DNA of 64,000 nucleotides, taken from contig DAORRV010000004.1 of NCBI GenBank assembly GCA_035443185.1, positions 1 to 64,000 of the forward strand, written 5' to 3'. The notes beneath the pieces are model-generated. The model searched no databases. It was not told the DNA's origin and saw only the letters and a program-made list of their open reading frames with translations. The position numbers and the translations under genes were made by a program. Positions 45,893 to 55,282 of this stretch are shown here, piece by piece (position 1 is the first letter of the stretch; every line of letters starts with the position of its first letter). This DNA is from UBA2330 sp035443185. GTDB lineage: Bacteria; Bacteroidota; Ignavibacteria; Tepidaquicellales; Tepidaquicellaceae.

Positions 45893-46936
45893 TTATCTTT
45901 TTGGACCAAAATAAGGTAATACTCCAATTGGATTATTAAAATATTTTTTTATAAGATCTTTTGAAGAATCTACTTCTGGATTTTTATCTTCCTCTGAACC
46001 AACCTCAACTATTTCATCTTCTATAATTTCAGTATCTTCTGTTTGCAAAATACTTTTGCTTTCAATTATATTGAGGTTATCTTTTAATTCTGTTACAGTC
46101 AAATGTGTTCTTGGAATAATTTGCTTTTGAGGAATCTTCACATCATAACTAGTATAAACACCTGAAACAGGAATTACTTTGGGGTTTACAACAAACATTT
46201 CTCTTTCCTGCATATAGTATTTTCCATTAATAATATTATACAGATTTTCAGCAAGCATCAATTTATAATCATCTTTTGAATATTCTTTTTTATTTACAAA
46301 TCCTTCCGGAGCAAAAGCAACAGTTCGGGCAGTATAACCTTTACTTGCTAAAACCAAAGTACCTAAAGGACATTCTTTAAATAGTTTTTTCACATCATCA
46401 TGTTTCATTCTGATACAACCGTGAGAAGAAGGTCTTACACCAAGATGCGCATAATAACTTGTACCATCAATAGAATGGAATCCAATTCCCTGATTGAATG
46501 GCATGAAATTATACATATTTGAAGAATTGAATTGTGAAGACTGATGATGTTCTACTTTTAGAAATATCGCAAACAACCCAGGTCTTGATTCAAGTGCTTC
46601 AGGATCACCACCTTTGTTATTTCCAGTAGAAACAGGATAAGAAGTAACTGTACCGTTTCTCCAGTGCTGATAGAGCATTTGCTTTTCAATTTTCAATTCT
46701 AACCAGCACTCTTTGTCAGTATAAACAGTATCTTTTAAACCCGAAGAAAGATCATCGGGTGATAAAATATTTACATTACCTGCATTATAAATTTTTAAAC
46801 CGCCTGATTCTGTAATAAAATCAGTTTTAATAAATGAATTAATTTTTCCTGATTTACTACCAATAAAACCACTTACGGAAAAAAATAGAATAGCTGCAGG
46901 TAAAACCACAGAATATATTTTAGTATAATGATTCAA
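45893..46936 (-). CDS. L,D-transpeptidase (YkuD domain)
   Basis: This 347-residue protein has an N-terminal signal or anchor helix (about 9-25). The YkuD catalytic domain spans about 75-200, with IGFHSIDG (His154) and the signature SSHGCIRM (His172, catalytic Cys174). LEIKKQ-like and YPVSTG motifs lead in. It would cross-link or modify peptidoglycan, or attach proteins to it, in the periplasm. Residues 200-347 form an extra C-terminal region with an acidic stretch and no known domain. It lies between pstB and tonB on the same strand with a gap on each side. Confidence 0.9.
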   Translation of the reverse strand: MNHYTKIYSVVLPAAILFFSVSGFIGSKSGKINSFIKTDFITESGGLKIYNAGNVNILSPDDLSSGLKDTVYTDKECWLELKIEKQMLYQHWRNGTVTSYPVSTGNNKGGDPEALESRPGLFAIFLKVEHHQSSQFNSSNMYNFMPFNQGIGFHSIDGTSYYAHLGVRPSSHGCIRMKHDDVKKLFKECPLGTLVLASKGYTARTVAFAPEGFVNKKEYSKDDYKLMLAENLYNIINGKYYMQEREMFVVNPKVIPVSGVYTSYDVKIPQKQIIPRTHLTVTELKDNLNIIESKSILQTEDTEIIEDEIVEVGSEEDKNPEVDSSKDLIKKYFNNPIGVLPYFGPKR

Positions 46937-47052
46937 AATTTTTACCCGAAAAAAATCTGTCCGGAATATCTTTAGTTAGTTTAAATAAGTTAGATTTAGT
47001 ATTACGATATCAAAAATATCAAAAATAATATTAAATTTAAACAAATTAATAA

Positions 47053-47910
47053 TTACCCAAATTTTCCGGTTACATACTCTTCTGTAAGTTTTTCTTTTGG
47101 GTTTGTGAACATTTTCCTGGTTTTGGAAATCTCAACCAGTCTTCCCAGATAAAAGAATGCAGTTTGGTCGCTGACTCTTGCAGCTTGCTGCATATTATGA
47201 GTTACAATTACAATAGTAAATTCTTTTTTCAGATTATAAATCAGTTCTTCAATTTTCGAAGATGATACAGGATCAAGTGCACTCGTTGGTTCATCCATCA
47301 GTATGATCTCCGGATTAACAGCAATTGTTCTGGCTATACATAATCTCTGTTGCTGACCACCTGAAAGACTTAAAGCCGGAGATTTCAGTCTATCCTTCAC
47401 TTCTTCCCAAAGACCTGCATTTACAAGATTTTTTTCTACTATTTCATCAAGTTCAGATTTCTTACCAATTCCATTTAATTTAAAACCTGCAGCTACATTA
47501 TCATAAATTGTCATTGTAGGAAAAGGATTTGGTTTTTGAAAAACCATACCGACTCTTTTTCTTAATTCAACAGTATTAAAGTTAACAATATTTTCTCCAT
47601 GAATATAAATCTCTCCAAACACCTGAGCTTTTGGAGTCATATCATGCATCATATTCAGAGATCTGAGGAAAGTAGATTTTCCGCAGCCCGAAGGTCCAAT
47701 AATTGCAGTAACTGAATTCTTTTTTATTTTGATATTTATATTTTCAATCGCCGGTCTCTTATTAAAATAAACCGATAAATCGGTTGTCAACACAGCTGAC
47801 TTAGTCTTTATATTTCCAGTCCCGTCATCTCCATCTTCTTCCTTTTCCAATTCTGAAACTAACACTTCAGCTTCTTTAAAATCTTCATCTTTTTTTGGAA
47901 TTATGTCCAT
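47053..47910 (-). CDS. pstB: Phosphate ABC transporter ATP-binding protein
   Basis: This 285-residue ATPase has Walker A GPSGCGKST, signature LSGGQQQRL, Walker B EIILMDEPTSALD and the switch His in IVIVTHNMQQAARVSD. The PstB-specific MVFQKPNPFPTMTIYDNVA stretch is present. The N-terminal 40 residues are an acidic extension beyond the usual start near VYFNKRPAIENIN. It powers the PstCA channel. The gene is 14 bases after pstA. Confidence 0.97.
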   Translation of the reverse strand: MDIIPKKDEDFKEAEVLVSELEKEEDGDDGTGNIKTKSAVLTTDLSVYFNKRPAIENINIKIKKNSVTAIIGPSGCGKSTFLRSLNMMHDMTPKAQVFGEIYIHGENIVNFNTVELRKRVGMVFQKPNPFPTMTIYDNVAAGFKLNGIGKKSELDEIVEKNLVNAGLWEEVKDRLKSPALSLSGGQQQRLCIARTIAVNPEIILMDEPTSALDPVSSSKIEELIYNLKKEFTIVIVTHNMQQAARVSDQTAFFYLGRLVEISKTRKMFTNPKEKLTEEYVTGKFG

Positions 47911-47924
47911 TTAAATATTATAAT

Positions 47925-48788
47925 TTAACTGTATTTTTCCCGCGTTACAAATCTCACAAGAAAGTTGACAATGAATACAAGAAATATAAGTACAAATGCC
48001 CCAGCCCATGCCTGTCTGTGCCAGTCTTCATAAGGAGAGATAGCATAAACAAATATCTGAAGCGGCAGTGCTGCAATCGGCTGATCTATATTTGTCTGCC
48101 AGAAAGCATTTCCAAAAGCTGTAAAAAGTAAAGGCGCTGTCTCACCTGCTGCTCTGGCTATTGCAAGTAAAACACCTGTTACAATACCTGATGAAGCAGT
48201 TTTCAATACTACCTTCAAAGTTGTTTTCCATCTCGAAACTCCTAAGGCAAGTGAGGCTTCACGCAATGACTGCGGTACGAGTTTAAGCATTTCTTCAGTT
48301 ATCTTTGTAATAGTCGGGATCATAAGTATTCCTAATGCAAAGCCACCGGCTATTGCACTAAAGCTCTGCATTGTAAGTACTATCACACCGTAAGCAAAAA
48401 TTCCAACAACTATAGATGGTACACCGCTTAATACATCGGTTGTAAATTTAACGGCACTGGCAAGAAAACTTTTGGAATATTCTGCTATATAAATTCCACT
48501 AAGAATACCGATAGGAATTCCGATAAGCCCGCCAATACCTAAAAGTATTCCGCTGCCGACAATTGCATTTGCCATTCCACCACCTTCTTCACCTACCGGT
48601 TTTGGAAGCTGAGTAAAAAAATCAATATTCAGAGATGAAAAGCCGGATTGAGTAGTGTAAATAAATATATAAAGAAGCGGTAGAATCGTTAATACAGATG
48701 CAACCACACAAAGAAATATCATCAGTGAATTGACAAATTTCCTGCGTTTAAGATTCTTCGGATTTTTAAATATTTTATCTGCTGTCAT
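47925..48788 (-). CDS. pstA: Phosphate ABC transporter permease PstA
   Basis: This 287-residue permease has six membrane helices: an N-terminal one (about 18-42) and a core with the EAA-type loop LREASLALGVSRWKTTLKVV. Motifs GIPIGILSGIYIAEY and GVPSIVVGIFAYG are typical of PstA. It forms the channel with PstC and lies 19 bases after pstC. Confidence 0.96.
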   Translation of the reverse strand: MTADKIFKNPKNLKRRKFVNSLMIFLCVVASVLTILPLLYIFIYTTQSGFSSLNIDFFTQLPKPVGEEGGGMANAIVGSGILLGIGGLIGIPIGILSGIYIAEYSKSFLASAVKFTTDVLSGVPSIVVGIFAYGVIVLTMQSFSAIAGGFALGILMIPTITKITEEMLKLVPQSLREASLALGVSRWKTTLKVVLKTASSGIVTGVLLAIARAAGETAPLLFTAFGNAFWQTNIDQPIAALPLQIFVYAISPYEDWHRQAWAGAFVLIFLVFIVNFLVRFVTREKYS

Positions 48789-48807
48789 TTATATATAAAT
48801 CTGTTTA

Positions 48808-49632
48808 TCATGATTGTCTTGTAACACTGTAAATTAATAATCTTGCCATTGAATTTACTATAAATGTTACGCCAAATAAGATCAGCCCAACTTCAATCAA
48901 AGCACTGACCTGCATTCCTCCTGAAGCTTCTGCAAATTCATTTGCAATGACAGATGCCATTGTATAAGCCGGTTCAAATAAAGAAGCTTTGATCTGAGCT
49001 TTATTTCCAATTACCATTGTAACAGCCATTGTCTCCCCTATTGCTCTACCTAGTCCAAGCACAGCACCACCTAAGATTCCGCTTCGTGCATTTAATAATG
49101 CCATTTTTATTCCTTCCCATCGGGTCGCACCTAATGCATATGCAGCTTCTTTTTGAGAAACAGGAATCGCCTTTAATACATCTCTTGTGATCGCAGTAAT
49201 AATTGGTGTGATCATTATTGCTAAAATTATTGAAGCTGTCAATAATCCAGTACCATACATTGTTCCCTGAAAAAATGGAAGGAATCCAAATACATCCTGA
49301 AGGAATGGCTGAATTGTCGTTCGCATATATGGAGCCAGTACGAATATTCCCCAAAAGCCGTAAATAATGCTCGGAATAGCTGCAAGAATCTCAATCAAAA
49401 AACTCAGTGAAGTTTTGATGGACTTATGTACAATCTCTGATAAAAAGATTGCGACTCCAATACTGATCGGTAGTGAAATAAGGAGTGCAAGAAATGACGA
49501 TACTATTGTTCCGTAAATGAAAGTCAGTGCACCGAATTCTTCCTTCACAGGATCCCAGTTCTCTGAAAAAATAAATCCGAAACCAAATTTTTCTATGCTT
49601 TCGGATGAGTCAATAAACATCTCATATATCAT
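48808..49632 (-). CDS. pstC: Phosphate ABC transporter permease PstC (5' end uncertain, probable frameshift)
   Basis: The gene has 274 residues from the ATG at 49632. It has the PstC core FGALTFIYGTIVSSFLALLI, IPSIIYGFWGIFVL and the EAA loop KEAAYALGATRWEGIK. However, the frame stays open upstream for 29 more codons and encodes the expected first membrane helix (KKKLGDIFFENLTLIFALSI and so on), which aligns with E. coli PstC. No ATG, GTG or TTG starts it. An ATG at 49724 would fit if one more A stood in the short A run at 49719-49721. The ORF as read lacks TM1. It may be a sequencing indel, a true mutation, or a rare start codon. Confidence 0.88.
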   Translation of the reverse strand: MIYEMFIDSSESIEKFGFGFIFSENWDPVKEEFGALTFIYGTIVSSFLALLISLPISIGVAIFLSEIVHKSIKTSLSFLIEILAAIPSIIYGFWGIFVLAPYMRTTIQPFLQDVFGFLPFFQGTMYGTGLLTASIILAIMITPIITAITRDVLKAIPVSQKEAAYALGATRWEGIKMALLNARSGILGGAVLGLGRAIGETMAVTMVIGNKAQIKASLFEPAYTMASVIANEFAEASGGMQVSALIEVGLILFGVTFIVNSMARLLIYSVTRQS

Positions 49633-49769
49633 GTATATTACTAAACCCAGGATGCTCAGAGCAAATATGAGTGTAAGATTCTCAAAGAAAATATCCCCAA
49701 GTTTCTTTTTACCCTTTATTTCATTTTTAGAATTTTCCGTAGCTGATTATAATAATTTAATTTTAATAT

Positions 49770-50831
49770 TTACTGAACTTTAATTCCTTTTATTTTGGTC
49801 AATGCCTTTTCAGTAACACTCTTTGGAAGAGGAGCATATCCCAATTCTGTTGCATAAGATTCACCCGTTGTTAGCGCCCATTCTAGAAATGCTTTCATTG
49901 TTTTACCATTAAATGCATTTTTCTGTGTGTCAAAAATAAGAATATAAGTAAAACTTGAGATTGGATAAGAATTTTTTCCTTTTGCATTTGTGATAGATAT
50001 TCTAAGATCATCAGGCATATCTGAGATCGAATTATCTGCTGCATTGGTAAGTGTTTCAAGTGTCGGTAAAATAAATTCACCATCTGCATTTTTGATCTCA
50101 GCATATTTTAATTTATTCTGAAGCGCATAGACTAGCTCAACATAACCTATTGAATATTCAAGTTGCTTCACAAGTCCTGTGACTCCTTCATTACCCTTTC
50201 CGCCCTGACCGACAGGAAACTTAACATCCTTTGCTACGCCGATATTTGTTTTCCAGTCAGGATCTACTTTACCAAGATAATCTGTAAATACAAAAGTAGT
50301 ACCACTTCCGTCTGTCCTGGAACAGACAATAATTTCCTTATCCGGTAAATTCACCCCCGGATTTTCCACTTTGATCTTTGCGTCATTCCATTTTTTGATC
50401 TTCCCCATGTAAATGCCAGAAATGATTTCTCCTGTTAGCTTAAGATTATTTTCAACTCCAGGCAGATTATAAGTTATTACAACAGATCCGATAACAGTAG
50501 GAATATGAATTATCTTATTGTTATTTTTTATGTTTGCTTTTTCAATTTCCTCGTCACTCATTGGACTATCAGTTGCACCGAAGTCAACTGTTCCTTCAGT
50601 TATCTGCTTGATTCCACCACCGCTTCCTATTGACTGGTAATTGATCTTTGCATCTTTATCAATTTTTGCATATTCATTAAACCATTTTGAATATATTGGA
50701 TAAGGGAAAGTAGCTCCTGCACCGTTAATCTGACCACCGGATTTATCTCCGGGTTTATCCATTGAAACATCTTTTTTACCGCATGAAAACAAAACTAAGG
50801 TGAGAATAAAAATCGAAATTACTTTATACAT
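49770..50831 (-). CDS. pstS: Phosphate-binding lipoprotein PstS
   Basis: This gene encodes 353 residues from the ATG at 50831; a TTG 27 bases earlier is in frame but gives a poor signal sequence. The lipobox is LFSC (Cys18). The phosphate-binding segments are GAGATFPYPIYSKWFNEY, INYQSIGSGGGIKQI, DFGATDSPMS and the SRTDGSGTTFVFTDYL loop. It captures phosphate outside the inner membrane for PstCAB. It starts the pstSCAB set. No phoU is present in the window. Confidence 0.95.
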   Translation of the reverse strand: MYKVISIFILTLVLFSCGKKDVSMDKPGDKSGGQINGAGATFPYPIYSKWFNEYAKIDKDAKINYQSIGSGGGIKQITEGTVDFGATDSPMSDEEIEKANIKNNNKIIHIPTVIGSVVITYNLPGVENNLKLTGEIISGIYMGKIKKWNDAKIKVENPGVNLPDKEIIVCSRTDGSGTTFVFTDYLGKVDPDWKTNIGVAKDVKFPVGQGGKGNEGVTGLVKQLEYSIGYVELVYALQNKLKYAEIKNADGEFILPTLETLTNAADNSISDMPDDLRISITNAKGKNSYPISSFTYILIFDTQKNAFNGKTMKAFLEWALTTGESYATELGYAPLPKSVTEKALTKIKGIKVQ

Positions 50832-51010
50832 GATATTATTTAAATTTTTAATATACAAAAATAGACATAATAGAATATTCTTAATGTTAAGAAATTGTAA
50901 AGAAACAGATTAAAAACATTTTCATATTTTAAATGACAAATTTCAAATAATACTGATAAAAGTTTTCCTAATTTTATTGCATAATTTTTATTAATGATAT
51001 CAGAATTACA

Positions 51011-52120
51011 TTAAGTTTTTAATGTCAAAGAAGTAATTGTAAAAAAATTTTTATTGTCTGTATATTGATCTGAAATTTTCATTCCTGATTGGTCAGCCAG
51101 ATCTTGAATCATATCAAAATTAAATTTACATGAATTCTCAGTATGAATGGACTCACCTTTTGTGAAATTAATTTTATATTTATCATCACCGATTTCTACA
51201 GTCAGATCATCATTTGCAATGAGATGCATTTCGATTCTTTTTTTATTTGAATTATAAAATGCTTTATGACTAAATTTTGAAAGAGGAAAATTAGCATGCA
51301 GTTCTCTGTTTATTCTCTTAAGTATATTCAGATTGAATTTTTTTGTATAACCGTCTTTATCGTTGTATGCATTGTTCAAAACATTTTCATCTTTTATCAG
51401 ATCAAAACCCACCAACAATCTGTCATCAGGATTCATGAATCTGCTGACATTAGTTAAGAATTTTACTGATTCTTTTCGGGTGAAATTTCCAATGCTTGAT
51501 CCAAGAAATAAAATTAACTTTGGAGAATCATCAATACTTTTAATAAGTTTAATTCCATTTTCATAAAACGAAATTATTCCAGATACAGAAAGTTTTTTAT
51601 ATTTTTTAACCAAATTTAAAGAACTCTCATAAAGTATTTCAGAAACATCAATAGGAATATAATGCAGACTATTTCTTTCATTTAGAAATGCCTTTATCAA
51701 GTAAGCTGATTTTTCTGAACTTCCGCTGCCAAGTTCTGTAACAAGATTTATTTTCATATTCTTTTTCGAGATCTCTTCAGCTTTTGCAATAAGAATTTTC
51801 TTTTCCGTAACTGTTGGGTAATACTCTTTTGTCTTACATATTTTTTCAAAAAGAAGTGAGCCTGTTTTATCATAAAAATATTTTGGCGGTAAAGATTTAT
51901 TTTTTGCAGAAAGACCATTCTTCACTTCTTCAGCAAAAGTTTTTCCCTTCTTAAGTTTCAATGAAGTAAATATTTCTAATCTTTCATTGTATTTATGGTA
52001 ATTGAATTTCTTAAGTATATTTTCTGATTTTTTGATATCTATTGGGTTTAATTCAATTTTCAAATATAAATAATTAGGCATGTAAATAGTAGATAAAGGT
52101 TTTGGAATTTGAGCTTTCAT
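51011..52120 (-). CDS. EgtD-like L-histidine N-alpha-methyltransferase family protein
   Basis: This 369-residue protein has the family core LPPKYFYDKTGSLLFEKICK (about residues 77-96) with EYYPTVTEKKIL. The SAM-binding loop VTELGSGSSEKSAYLI lies at about 115-130, and FLGSSIGNFTRKE and LVGFDLIKD follow. EgtD makes hercynine, the ergothioneine precursor. EgtB, which normally follows, is absent from the window. N-terminal residues 1-45 are extra relative to the usual length of about 320. The real substrate could be another amino acid. The gene is divergent from the tryptophanase gene with a 99-base gap. Confidence 0.8.
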   Translation of the reverse strand: MKAQIPKPLSTIYMPNYLYLKIELNPIDIKKSENILKKFNYHKYNERLEIFTSLKLKKGKTFAEEVKNGLSAKNKSLPPKYFYDKTGSLLFEKICKTKEYYPTVTEKKILIAKAEEISKKNMKINLVTELGSGSSEKSAYLIKAFLNERNSLHYIPIDVSEILYESSLNLVKKYKKLSVSGIISFYENGIKLIKSIDDSPKLILFLGSSIGNFTRKESVKFLTNVSRFMNPDDRLLVGFDLIKDENVLNNAYNDKDGYTKKFNLNILKRINRELHANFPLSKFSHKAFYNSNKKRIEMHLIANDDLTVEIGDDKYKINFTKGESIHTENSCKFNFDMIQDLADQSGMKISDQYTDNKNFFTITSLTLKT

Positions 52121-52219
52121 AAAATTTTATATGACATAAATCATAACTAAAATTTTGCAGTATATTTAAATTAGAAAAGAAAAATAAAAATTTATTAATA
52201 TTTTAACGGAGATATTTAA

Positions 52220-53599
52220 ATGAAATTTAAAACAATATTTGAACCATTCAAAATTAAATCTGTAGAGCCAATAAAGTTGACCTCGGAGGAGGAGAGGAAT
52301 AGATTACTTGAAGAAGCAGACTACAATCCATTCCAGCTTCTTTCAAAAAATGTGCTTATAGATCTTCTTACTGACAGCGGAACTTCTGCAATGAGTTCAA
52401 AACAATGGTCTGCAATAATGGACGGTGATGAAGCCTATGCCGGATCAAAAAGCTGGATAAAAATGGAAAAGAGAATTAAAGATCTGACCGGATTTGAATA
52501 CATTCTGCCGACACATCAGGGCAGAGCCGGTGAAAGAATTCTTTACGGATATCTTGGTGGTAAAGGAAAAATATTTATAAGTAATACACATTTCGATACT
52601 ACAAGAGCGAACATTGAATATTCCGGAGCTGCAGCGATTGACATTCCGATAGCGGAATCCAATGAACCAATGCTGTCACACCCTTTTAAAGGTAATATGG
52701 ATACAGAAAAACTAAAAAATTTATTGAAGGAATACGGCAGCGAAAATATAGGCGGGGTAATTTTAACTGTCACAAACAACAGCGGCGGCGGTCAGCCGGT
52801 AAGCATGAAAAATGCAAATGAAGTAAGTAATCTTTGTAGAAAATTTAATGTGAAATTTTTTCTCGACTGCTGCAGGATAGCTGAAAATTCTTACTTCATC
52901 AGATCCCGTGAGCCCGGTTATAACAGGATTTCATACAAAAATATAGCTAAAGAAATGTTCGCACTTTCTGACGGTAGTATCATGAGTGCCAAGAAAGACG
53001 GACTTGTAAATATGGGTGGGTTTCTGGCATTAAAAGATAAAGAATTATATGAAGCGTGTACAAACCTGTTAATTATAACCGAAGGATTTGTAACATATGG
53101 CGGACTGACAGGAAGAGACATGGAGGCGATAGCGATTGGTCTTAAAGAAGTTTTTGACAAAGATTATCTGAAATACAGGATCAGAAGTACTGAATATCTT
53201 GGTGAAATGCTTTACAAAATGGGAGTGCCTTTGATCTGGCCAATTGGAGGACATGCGGTTTATATCGATGCAAAATCTTTTTATCCACATATTCCCGTTG
53301 AGCAATATCCGGGGCAGGCTTTGGTTTGTGAATTATATTTAAAAGGAGGTATCCGGTCGGTGGAGATAGGTTCTGTTATGTTTGGTAAATATGATAAAAA
53401 AGGGAGACTAATTCCTGCACCGAATGAACTTGTAAGGTTAGCAATACCCCGAAGAGTATATACTCAAAGTCATATCGAATATGTTATAGAAGTTTTTAAA
53501 ATGCTGATTGAAAATAAGGATTCAGTAAAAGGAATGGTCATTACCAAAGAGCCTGAATTCCTCAGACATTTTACTGCAAAGTTTAAGTATGCAGAATGA
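52220..53599 (+). CDS. tnaA: Tryptophanase (tryptophan indole-lyase)
   Basis: This 459-residue PLP enzyme splits tryptophan to indole, pyruvate and ammonia. Family motifs are DSGTSAMSSKQWSAIMDGDE, LPTHQGRAGERILYG, VTNNSGGGQPVS and the PLP lysine block SAKKDGLVNMGG (Lys259). It is separated from tyrosine phenol-lyase by the C-terminal VEIG, where the lyase of tyrosine has an Arg (MERG). It ends with the usual RHFTAKFKYAE. GGAG lies 9 bases before the ATG. No tnaC-like leader or tnaB transporter is seen. Indole would be the signalling product. Confidence 0.92.
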   Translation: MKFKTIFEPFKIKSVEPIKLTSEEERNRLLEEADYNPFQLLSKNVLIDLLTDSGTSAMSSKQWSAIMDGDEAYAGSKSWIKMEKRIKDLTGFEYILPTHQGRAGERILYGYLGGKGKIFISNTHFDTTRANIEYSGAAAIDIPIAESNEPMLSHPFKGNMDTEKLKNLLKEYGSENIGGVILTVTNNSGGGQPVSMKNANEVSNLCRKFNVKFFLDCCRIAENSYFIRSREPGYNRISYKNIAKEMFALSDGSIMSAKKDGLVNMGGFLALKDKELYEACTNLLIITEGFVTYGGLTGRDMEAIAIGLKEVFDKDYLKYRIRSTEYLGEMLYKMGVPLIWPIGGHAVYIDAKSFYPHIPVEQYPGQALVCELYLKGGIRSVEIGSVMFGKYDKKGRLIPAPNELVRLAIPRRVYTQSHIEYVIEVFKMLIENKDSVKGMVITKEPEFLRHFTAKFKYAE

Positions 53600-53616
53600 A
53601 TATGAACTTAAAACAA

Positions 53617-53646
53617 AAGCATCCGATATTTAACTTCCGGATGCTT
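53617..53646 (+). terminator. Intrinsic terminator between tnaA and the carboxyltransferase gene
   Basis: A perfect 9-bp stem (AAGCATCCG/CGGATGCTT) with a 12-base loop is followed by TAATATC on the plus strand and by TTTGTTTT on the minus strand. It can serve both convergent genes. Confidence 0.72.
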
Positions 53647-53678
53647 TAATATCAAAGGGGAACTTTAGTTTTTATAAT

Positions 53679-55220
53679 TTATAAAGGAATATTTCCGTGC
53701 TTTTTCTTAGGATTTGAATCGACTTTATTTTCAAGAATTTCGAAATAGTAAATCAATTTTTCACGTGTATCTTTAGGTTCAATCACATCATCGACGAAAC
53801 CTCTTTCAGCAGCAAGATATGGATTGGCAAACTTTTCTGTAAACTCGTCTACCTTTTCTTTTAATGCTGCTACTTTATCTTCAGCAGCATCAATTTCTTT
53901 TTTGAAAATAATTTCAGCAGCACCCTGAGCACCCATTACTGCTATCTCTGCAGTCGGCCAAGCAAGATTAAAATCGCCTCTGATATGTTTGGAATTCATA
54001 ACATCATAAGCTCCACCGTAAGCTTTTCTAAGTATCACAGTAATTTTGGGAACAGTAGCTTCGCAGAATGCATATAAAAGTTTTGCACCGTGTCTGATCA
54101 CTCCACGCCATTCCTGATCAGTCCCCGGCAAAAATCCCGGCACGTCTTCAAGTACAAGTAAAGGAATATTAAATGCATCGCAGAATCTTACAAACCTTGC
54201 TGCTTTAATAGATGAATTAAGATCAAGTACACCTGCGAGTACGAGCGGCTGATTTGCTACAATGCCTATTGATCTTCCGTTTATCCTTCCAAATCCCACT
54301 ACAATATTTTCAGCATATTCTGCATGAACTTCAAAAAATGATTCTTCATCTATCAAAGCATTGATTACATCTTTGACATCATAAGGTTTATTTGGATTAT
54401 CGGGCATAAAGGTATTCAAAAATTCCAGGTTTTTCTCTCCACCGTTATATTCTCTTAAAGGTACAGGATCCATATTATTCAGAGGAACATATGAAACTAA
54501 TTTCCTGATATTCTGAAAACACTCAATTTCATTTTCAGCAGTAAAGTGACTGACTCCGCTTTTCACAGCATGAGTATGAGCACCTCCCAGATCATCAAAA
54601 GAGACTTCTTCATGCGTTACTGTTTTTACTACGTTTGGTCCTGTGACAAACATATATGAAACTTTGTCAACCATAAAAATAAAATCTGTAATTGCAGGCG
54701 AATAAACTGCACCGCCTGCACAAGGACCGACAATTGCAGATATCTGAGGTACTACTCCGCTTGCAAGTGTATTCCTTAAAAAAATATCCGCATAGCCGCC
54801 AAGAGAAACTACACCTTCCTGAATCCTCGCACCTCCGCTGTCATTAATTCCGATTACCGGCACGCCAATCTTCATTGCAAGATCCATGATCTTACATATT
54901 TTTTTTGCATGATATTCGGCAAGTGATCCTCCGTGAATTGTAAAATCCTGTGAGAAGACACATATTGTTCTGCCTTCAATTTTACCTGTTCCTGTCACGA
55001 CTCCGTCAGTATAAAATCTTTGTTTAGCGAGATCAAAATCATTTGACTGATGTCTTACAAAAATGTCTGTTTCTACAAAACTACCTTCATCCAATAAGAG
55101 ATCAATTCTTTCTCTTGCAGTCAGCTTCCCCTTCTTATGCTGTGAGTCAATTCTCGATTGACCACCGCCTGCTAATGCCTCATTCCTTTTTTCTTTTAAT
55201 ATATCAATTTTATTTTTCAT
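53679..55220 (-). CDS. Acyl-CoA carboxylase carboxyltransferase subunit (propionyl/methylmalonyl-CoA type)
   Basis: This 513-residue protein has the two crotonase-like halves of biotin-dependent carboxyltransferases. The N-terminal half has KGKLTARERIDLLLDEGSF, GINDSGGARIQEGV and GPCAGGAVYSPAITDF. The C-terminal half has GRSIGIVANQP, LEDVPGFLPGTDQEW and ILRKAYGGAYDVMNSKH. It closely fits MmdA/PccB, which move the carboxyl group between biotin and propionyl-CoA or methylmalonyl-CoA. The biotin carrier and other subunits are not adjacent, so the exact complex is uncertain. Confidence 0.93.
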   Translation of the reverse strand: MKNKIDILKEKRNEALAGGGQSRIDSQHKKGKLTARERIDLLLDEGSFVETDIFVRHQSNDFDLAKQRFYTDGVVTGTGKIEGRTICVFSQDFTIHGGSLAEYHAKKICKIMDLAMKIGVPVIGINDSGGARIQEGVVSLGGYADIFLRNTLASGVVPQISAIVGPCAGGAVYSPAITDFIFMVDKVSYMFVTGPNVVKTVTHEEVSFDDLGGAHTHAVKSGVSHFTAENEIECFQNIRKLVSYVPLNNMDPVPLREYNGGEKNLEFLNTFMPDNPNKPYDVKDVINALIDEESFFEVHAEYAENIVVGFGRINGRSIGIVANQPLVLAGVLDLNSSIKAARFVRFCDAFNIPLLVLEDVPGFLPGTDQEWRGVIRHGAKLLYAFCEATVPKITVILRKAYGGAYDVMNSKHIRGDFNLAWPTAEIAVMGAQGAAEIIFKKEIDAAEDKVAALKEKVDEFTEKFANPYLAAERGFVDDVIEPKDTREKLIYYFEILENKVDSNPKKKHGNIPL

Positions 55221-55282
55221 TGGTTAAATCAAATCAGTTTAAAAGTATTTAATCAAAATTATTTTTTTAAAAAAATTATATG

